6,638 nt of DNA. Source: an uncultured Oscillibacter sp. (lineage in GTDB: Bacteria > Bacillota > Clostridia > Oscillospirales > Oscillospiraceae). A program made the translations under genes and the position numbers. Where the stretch lies: NCBI GenBank assembly GCA_905236835.1, contig CAJOQY010000190.1:1-6638 (forward strand). The letters run 5' to 3'. This document shows positions 1 through 3,624 of the stretch, in pieces; within the stretch, counting starts at the first letter, position 1; every line of letters starts with the position of its first letter. The notes below the pieces were generated by a model. The model saw only the letters and a list, made by a program, of their open reading frames with translations, was not told the DNA's origin and searched no databases.

Positions 1-87
1 GCCGGTGTGATGGAATTGGTAGACGTAGCGGACTCAAAATCCGCCGCTGGCGACAGCGTGTGGGTTCGACTCCCACCACCGGCACCA
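1..87 (+). tRNA. tRNA-Leu, anticodon CAA
   Basis: Decodes UUG leucine codons. The acceptor arms GCCGGTG (1-7) and CACCGGC (77-83) pair perfectly, followed by discriminator A84 and a genome-encoded CCA (85-87). The anticodon stem is GCGGA (28-32) with TCCGC (40-44). The loop CTCAAAA (33-39) places CAA at 35-37 after the invariant T. A long class II variable arm, CGCTG (45-49) with CAGCG (54-58) around a GCGA loop, is typical of leucine and serine tRNAs, and the A discriminator favours leucine. The T stem GTGGG/CCCAC (60-64, 72-76) encloses TTCGACT. All arms are intact. The gene starts at the first base of the window, so its promoter and any tRNA neighbours are not visible. Confidence 0.97.
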
Positions 88-116
88 TTTTTGATATTAT
101 TTTTATTTTGTCCGGA

Positions 117-176
117 TTCGCGGCGTATCGGGTCATCCATATTGATCCGACTGCGCCGCGAAATTTTTATTTTTTT
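117..176 (+). terminator. Rho-independent terminator after tRNA-Leu
   Basis: A two-tier hairpin. The lower stem TTCGCGGCG (117-125) pairs perfectly with CGCCGCGAA (154-162). After a small internal loop (TA against CTG), the upper stem TCGGGTCA (128-135) pairs with TGATCCGA (143-150) with one G-U pair, closing a 7-base loop. The 3' side runs into ATTTTTATTTTTTT (163-176), the expected U-tract for rightward transcription. Read leftward, the hairpin is preceded by A-rich sequence but not followed by a T-run, so it is a weaker terminator for the convergent prfB transcript. It could still serve as a shared boundary for both. Confidence 0.85.
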
Positions 177-189
177 ATATATTTTTAAT

Positions 190-1308
190 TTAATTTTTTT
201 CCGTGGCGATTTTCGTTAAATACGCGTTTAAAAATCCGTCCAGATCGCCGTCCATGACATCATCCACCGCGCTGGTCTCAAATCCTGTCCGGGTATCTTT
301 CACCAGTTGATACGGCATAAATACATAAGATCTGATCTGGCTGCCCCATTCGATTTTCATCTGTACGCCCTTAATATCCGAAATTTTTTCCGCGTGCTGC
401 TGGGCTTTTAATTCCAATAATTTCGCGCGAAGCATTTTCATGCAGTTGTCTTTATTTTGAAACTGGCTCCGCTCCTGCTGGGACGCGACCACGATTCCCG
501 TCGGCTTGTGAATAATCCGCACCGCAGAGGAAGTCTTGTTGACGTGCTGTCCGCCCGCGCCGGACGCCCGATAAACCTGCATTTCTATATCCTCATCCCG
601 GATTTCAATCGAGTGATCATCCTCAATCTGCGGCATGACTTCCACCGCCGTGAATGACGTATGACGGCGCGCGTTGGCGTCAAACGGCGACACCCGTACC
701 AATCTGTGTACGCCGTTTTCGCTTTTTAACAATCCATACGCGTTTTCGCCCTCTATGGAAATCGTAGCGGATTTAATTCCGGCCTCGTCGCCGTCCTCGT
801 AGTTTAATATTTTATACGAAAATCCATGCCGCTCCGTCCAGCGCGTATACATACGATATAACATCTGCGCCCAATCCTGCGCCTCCGTGCCGCCCGCGCC
901 CGGATGGAATTGCAAAATCGCGCTTGACGCGTCATATTCGCCGGACAACAGCGTGGACATTCGCGCGTCCTCCGTCTGACGCTCCAAATCCGCGTATTCT
1001 TCTTTTAATTCCGCCAATAAGTCCGCGTCGTCGGCTTCCTGTCCCATTTCACACAGAGCCGTCAAATCTTTCCAAGTATTGATCAATTTTTCCTGACGAG
1101 ATATTTTATTTTCTAATTGCTTTAATCTGATTTGCACTTTCTGTGATCTTTGCAAATCATTCCAGAATCCGTCCTGCTCCGTCTCCGCCGTCAGACGCTC
1201 CGCTTCCTGTTTCGCGTTGTCCATATCCAGCGCGGCGGACAGTTTATCCAGTTCCGGCTCCAAATCCCGCAGTTTTTGTTTATATATATCATATTCAATC
1301 AAGGCCAT
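190..1308 (-). CDS. prfB: Peptide chain release factor 2 (RF2)
   Basis: Recognises UGA and UAA stop codons in the ribosomal A site and triggers hydrolysis of peptidyl-tRNA. The 372-residue length matches the family. The helical N-terminal domain spans about residues 1-110. The stop-codon reading tripeptide SPF is at 207-209 (in RLVRVSPFDANARRHTSF), which marks RF2 rather than RF1 (PxT). The catalytic GGQ is at 252-254 in SGAGGQHVNKTSS; Gln254 is the residue normally methylated by PrmC. The residue four before the GGQ motif is Ala248, the usual version of the position that is Thr246 in E. coli K-12. The ATG at 1308 has GAGGG (1317-1321) eight bases upstream. The reading frame is continuous: where many RF2 genes carry an in-frame UGA and a +1 shift (around residues 27-30), this gene reads GCG CTG GAT ATG. 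A sigma-70-type promoter lies just upstream, and the transporter gene lies 79 bases further upstream on the same strand. Confidence 0.97.
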   Translation of the reverse strand: MALIEYDIYKQKLRDLEPELDKLSAALDMDNAKQEAERLTAETEQDGFWNDLQRSQKVQIRLKQLENKISRQEKLINTWKDLTALCEMGQEADDADLLAELKEEYADLERQTEDARMSTLLSGEYDASSAILQFHPGAGGTEAQDWAQMLYRMYTRWTERHGFSYKILNYEDGDEAGIKSATISIEGENAYGLLKSENGVHRLVRVSPFDANARRHTSFTAVEVMPQIEDDHSIEIRDEDIEMQVYRASGAGGQHVNKTSSAVRIIHKPTGIVVASQQERSQFQNKDNCMKMLRAKLLELKAQQHAEKISDIKGVQMKIEWGSQIRSYVFMPYQLVKDTRTGFETSAVDDVMDGDLDGFLNAYLTKIATEKN

Positions 1309-1352
1309 GAGTTTTTCCCTCGCTTTTTATAATATAAATAGCATTCAAATAA

Positions 1353-1381
1353 ATTATACCGCGATTTCGCCTGTTTGTAAA
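1353..1381 (-). promoter_or_regulatory. Promoter of prfB
   Basis: On the minus strand, TTTACA (1376-1381) is followed by 17 bases and then a perfect TATAAT (1353-1358). This is one mismatch from the housekeeping sigma-70/sigma-A consensus with ideal spacing. The predicted start near 1346 would give a leader of about 38 bases before the ATG at 1308. The -35 box begins 7 bases beyond the stop codon of the upstream transporter gene, so the promoter fills the short gap and gives prfB independent expression. I see no terminator hairpin in this gap, so some read-through from the transporter is also possible. Confidence 0.75.
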
Positions 1382-1387
1382 GTGAAA

Positions 1388-3199
1388 TTAAATTACTGAG
1401 TTTTCTTCCAGACGCGAAAGATATAAATCGCGGGCCGCCTGTAAAGACGCGTTATAACGCTCATCCTGACCGGCGCGCAGATTGGCGTAATATAAATGCT
1501 CATGATCGGCGATCAAGGGATCGACGCGGACAACGGTCGCGATGCCGACATTGGAGCAGGCGGCGGCAATGCGTTTGATCTCAATCATCAAGCCGGTGAA
1601 ACTGGAATCGGCGTAAGTGTCGCATTTGCCGTCCTGTATGCGTTTAAAATGATTTCGCTTCAAGACGGCGACCAAATCGCCCGCCGCCTGTACGCGGGGT
1701 TCGATTTCGCGGGCGGCGTCAATATCGCGCTTACGAAACGCGGATTCCGTGAGATTCAAAATATCACGGATGGCGTCCTCAAGCGCGCGCAGTTCCCGCA
1801 GGGCCTGATCGGAATAAGCCGCGTGATGTTTTTCCAGTCCGTCCGCGTTTTTCGCGATATTCACCGCGTGATCGCCCAGACGTTCAAAATCGGATATAAT
1901 TTTATAATATTGATCCAAAATCGTCACATGATATTCCAATTGCAAGTGCGGCAGGAGTTCCATGGTATAGCGGCTGAGGCGGTCCGTCATGCGGTCGATT
2001 TCGTCCTCCTCGGCCAGAATTTTTTTATAAAGCGTTTCGTCATAATGTTCCAGCAGTTGAAAAGCGTGTTCGATATTGTCGCGGGCCGCGTTAAAAATCG
2101 TCATCAGCAGTTCATAACAGGCGTTGAGGGCCAGAGCGGGCGTGTCAAAAAACGTCGTGACTAAGCCGTCCATTTTCTCCTGATATTTAGAGTCTTTGCC
2201 TTTTGATTTCGGCGCGTCCGGAATAATCCGGCGGCTGATTTTCTCGTAAAGATTCAACATCGGGAACAGGCAGAGCGCGCAGGATAAATTAAATATCGTA
2301 TTCGTATTGGCGATCATGCCGGAATTGACGGTCTGATTCCAGAGATTGTCCAGAAATCCGGCGCGATGGATGACAAACACGGCGGCTAATACTAATACCG
2401 TTTCGCTGAGATTAAATAAAATATTCACAATCCCGACGCGGCGGGCGTCGGTTTCCGCGCCGATGGAGCATACGATGGCGGTCGTCACGCAGTCGCCGAG
2501 ATAAATGCCGACAATCACGGCGTAAATGGCCTTAAATGTCAGCATACCGGTGGCGGAAAACGCCTGTAAAATGCCGACAGTGGCCGAAGAGCTTTGCAAT
2601 ATAAACGCGACGGCGGCGCCGGTGACATAGCCAAGAAACGGATTGGACCCCAAATGGGAGAAAATACGCTCAACAAGTCCGGATTCCGCGAGCGTATTGA
2701 CCGCGCCGGTCATGTTTAATAACCCGGAAAACAATATGCCAAATCCGATGGCGATTCCGCCGACGGATCGGGCGTTTTTTACGCGTCCGCTCATGATAAT
2801 GATCATGCCCGCGATCAGCGCGACTGACGCCAGTGTGGACGGCTGGAAAAATCTCAGCCACGGCACGCCGGAAGCGTTCAGGTCCAAAAGACGGATAATC
2901 TGCCCGGTGACGGTCGTTCCGACGTTCGCGCCGATGATGATTCCAAGAGACTGATGAAGCGTCAAAATTCCCGCGCCCACAAGTCCGGCTGTAATAACGA
3001 TTGTCGCCGTGGATGATTGAATCAAAGCCGTAACCAGAACGCCAAGAATAAACGCCTTGAACGGATTGTTCGTCACATGCTCCATGGCGATTTTCAGCGT
3101 GCCGGAGGAATTTTCTTTCAAAGAATCCCCCATCAGGCGCATACCGTATAGAAACATCGCCAGACCGCCCAGAAGCGAGAGAATATCAAAAAAACTCAT
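1388..3199 (-). CDS. Na+/phosphate cotransporter family protein with PhoU-like C-terminus
   Basis: A predicted integral membrane protein of the NptA/SLC34-like Na/Pi cotransporter family (Na_Pi_cotrans repeats), expected to move inorganic phosphate with sodium. The membrane half (about residues 1-320) holds two inverted repeats marked by QSSTAT (61-66) and QSSSAT (202-207), the family substrate/ion-site motif. Each is followed by a Gly-rich segment, GANVGTTVTG (90-99) and GIYLGDCVTTAI (231-242). A polar linker (about 326-345) leads to a helical PhoU-like region (about 350-595). Its first repeat has a normal metal-binding motif, FERLGDHAVNIAK (438-450). The equivalent place in the second repeat reads IKRIAAACSNVGIA (541-554) and lacks the usual acidic residues. 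The ATG at 3199 has GAGGTG (3205-3210) five bases upstream. The family is also found in proteins whose transport has not been shown, so the substrate is inferred. No pst, pho regulator or phosphatase gene is visible nearby. Confidence 0.92.
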   Translation of the reverse strand: MSFFDILSLLGGLAMFLYGMRLMGDSLKENSSGTLKIAMEHVTNNPFKAFILGVLVTALIQSSTATIVITAGLVGAGILTLHQSLGIIIGANVGTTVTGQIIRLLDLNASGVPWLRFFQPSTLASVALIAGMIIIMSGRVKNARSVGGIAIGFGILFSGLLNMTGAVNTLAESGLVERIFSHLGSNPFLGYVTGAAVAFILQSSSATVGILQAFSATGMLTFKAIYAVIVGIYLGDCVTTAIVCSIGAETDARRVGIVNILFNLSETVLVLAAVFVIHRAGFLDNLWNQTVNSGMIANTNTIFNLSCALCLFPMLNLYEKISRRIIPDAPKSKGKDSKYQEKMDGLVTTFFDTPALALNACYELLMTIFNAARDNIEHAFQLLEHYDETLYKKILAEEDEIDRMTDRLSRYTMELLPHLQLEYHVTILDQYYKIISDFERLGDHAVNIAKNADGLEKHHAAYSDQALRELRALEDAIRDILNLTESAFRKRDIDAAREIEPRVQAAGDLVAVLKRNHFKRIQDGKCDTYADSSFTGLMIEIKRIAAACSNVGIATVVRVDPLIADHEHLYYANLRAGQDERYNASLQAARDLYLSRLEENSVI

Positions 3200-3221
3200 T
3201 ATGACACCTCATTTCGTTAAA

Positions 3222-3277
3222 ATCTTATAAATATATATTTTAAAATATATTATCTTATATATCTTAAATATATCTTA
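3222..3277. repeat. Four short ATCTTA direct repeats
   Basis: ATCTTA occurs at 3222-3227, 3252-3257, 3261-3266 and 3272-3277 (TAAGAT on the transporter strand), with starts 30, 9 and 11 bases apart and mostly T/A between them. The last three are spaced near one helical turn. They lie in the presumed leader or promoter zone of the transporter gene. Low sequence complexity means they may be chance products of an A+T-rich spacer. Confidence 0.4.
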
Positions 3278-3331
3278 TATTTATATATCAAAAATGGGGT
3301 TATCGTTTTTGGGAAGCGCGAAAGTTTTTTT

Positions 3332-3360
3332 ATTATAATTTATCGGGCGAATAAAAGCAA
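3332..3360 (-). promoter_or_regulatory. Candidate promoter of the Na/Pi transporter gene
   Basis: On the minus strand, TTGCTT (3355-3360) is followed by 17 bases and a perfect TATAAT (3332-3337). The -35 box is poor (three of six consensus bases) and the implied leader is about 125 bases long. The spacer is so A+T-rich that other -10-like boxes exist closer to the gene, so this is only the best-looking candidate. Confidence 0.35.
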
Positions 3361-3371
3361 TATAAAATTTA

Positions 3372-3398
3372 TAAACGAATCGCGCGCGGCCTCGTTTA
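3372..3398. repeat. Inverted repeat TAAACGA-N13-TCGTTTA
   Basis: Perfect 7-base arms TAAACGA (3372-3378) and TCGTTTA (3392-3398) flank a GC-rich 13-base centre. The centre's CGGCC (3387-3391) can also pair with GGCCG at 3407-3411. This is the only GC-rich patch in the spacer and lies between the two divergent promoters. It could be an operator or the remnant of a hairpin; there is no following T-tract to make it a terminator. Confidence 0.4.
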
Positions 3399-3436
3399 CG
3401 GGATATGGCCGTATGCGGGTTACATTTGTCATTCTC

Positions 3437-3468
3437 TACAAATTTGTATTTATATAAAAAACAAATTT
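3437..3468. repeat. Palindrome TACAAATTTGTA with a partner arm
   Basis: TACAAATTTGTA (3437-3448) is a perfect 12-base palindrome. Its right half AAATTTGT (3440-3447) also pairs perfectly with ACAAATTT (3461-3468) across 13 bases. The site lies roughly 100 bases upstream of the -35 box of the glycoside hydrolase gene, a position typical of activator sites or a distal repressor operator. Confidence 0.5.
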
Positions 3469-3474
3469 ATTTAT

Positions 3475-3497
3475 ATTGTATTTTATATAAATACAAT
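3475..3497. repeat. Inverted repeat ATTGTATTT-N5-AAATACAAT
   Basis: Perfect 9-base arms at 3475-3483 and 3489-3497 around TATAT give a 23-base dyad with helical-turn geometry suited to a dimeric DNA-binding protein. The same TTGTATTT...ATATAAA string occurs about 32 bases upstream beginning at 3445, so the two dyads look related. It lies about 55-75 bases upstream of the -35 box of the downstream gene. Confidence 0.55.
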
Positions 3498-3550
3498 CCG
3501 GGTTTGTTTTGTGCAAATCAGAAAATTGTGAAGTGAATTTGAACAAAATA

Positions 3551-3579
3551 TTGAAAATTTTTCATAGTAGTGTTATCAT
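3551..3579 (+). promoter_or_regulatory. Promoter of the GH3 gene
   Basis: TTGAAA (3551-3556), 17 bases, then TATCAT (3574-3579), preceded by TGT (3571-3573) as an extended -10 element. The predicted start near 3586 gives a leader of about 40 bases. The -35 box is embedded in the odd palindrome TGAAAA-T-TTTTCA (3552-3564), and the predicted start falls beside GGCAT-T-ATGCC (3587-3597). This suggests that access of RNA polymerase is controlled, but no regulator is encoded in the window. Confidence 0.72.
3552..3564. promoter_or_regulatory. Palindrome over the -35 box
   Basis: Perfect 6-base arms TGAAAA (3552-3557) and TTTTCA (3559-3564) around one central T. It covers five of the six -35 bases, where a bound repressor would block RNA polymerase. 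The A+T content makes chance occurrence possible. Confidence 0.35.
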
Positions 3580-3586
3580 AAGAAAT

Positions 3587-3597
3587 GGCATTATGCC
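3587..3597. promoter_or_regulatory. Palindrome GGCAT-T-ATGCC at the predicted start
   Basis: Perfect 5-base arms around one central T, situated at about +2 to +12 of the predicted transcript. A one-base loop cannot fold as an RNA hairpin of full length, so if functional it acts as DNA, for example as a repressor operator. It is the most GC-rich element in its surroundings. Confidence 0.4.
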
Positions 3598-3610
3598 GGA
3601 TTAGATGAAA

Positions 3611-3617
3611 AGGGAGG
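3611..3617 (+). promoter_or_regulatory. Strong ribosome binding site, decides GH3 start
   Basis: AGGGAGG ends seven bases before the ATG at 3625. Alternative ATGs at 3640 and 3652 have no comparable site, so 3625 is taken as the start. Confidence 0.85.
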
Positions 3618-3624
3618 AAAGTAT

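Larger units (their letters stand above)
3200..3624. other. Divergent A+T-rich intergenic control region
   Basis: A 425-base spacer between the leftward transporter gene and the rightward glycoside hydrolase gene, with no supportable reading frame. The transporter-proximal part (3211-3350) is almost pure A+T with repeated ATCTTA units. A small GC-rich island (3378-3420) interrupts it. The hydrolase-proximal part holds three overlapping or adjacent A+T inverted repeats (3437-3497) and then the hydrolase promoter. I see no convincing riboswitch or small RNA. Confidence 0.8.

Noticed and set aside
7..219. 70-codon open frame starting inside the tRNA gene
   Set aside because: It overlaps the tRNA and its terminator; the Phe/Ile-rich tail is simply the translated T-tracts.
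1309..1387. Terminator between the transporter gene and prfB
   Set aside because: No stem of useful length followed by a T-tract is visible on the minus strand; the gap is accounted for by the prfB promoter and leader.
1496..2164. 222-codon open frame on the plus strand opposite the transporter gene
   Set aside because: It lies wholly antisense to a clear family member and its product is the Gly/Asp/Ala-rich type expected from a shadow frame. It has no family resemblance and no good ribosome binding site.
3437..3497. Possible CRISPR or satellite array from the repeated A+T strings
   Set aside because: Repeats are imperfect, only two units, and lack uniform spacers; operator-like dyads explain them better.
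3587..3597. Catabolite-response (cre) site
   Set aside because: GGCATTATGCC lacks the central CG and the flanking pattern of the CcpA consensus.
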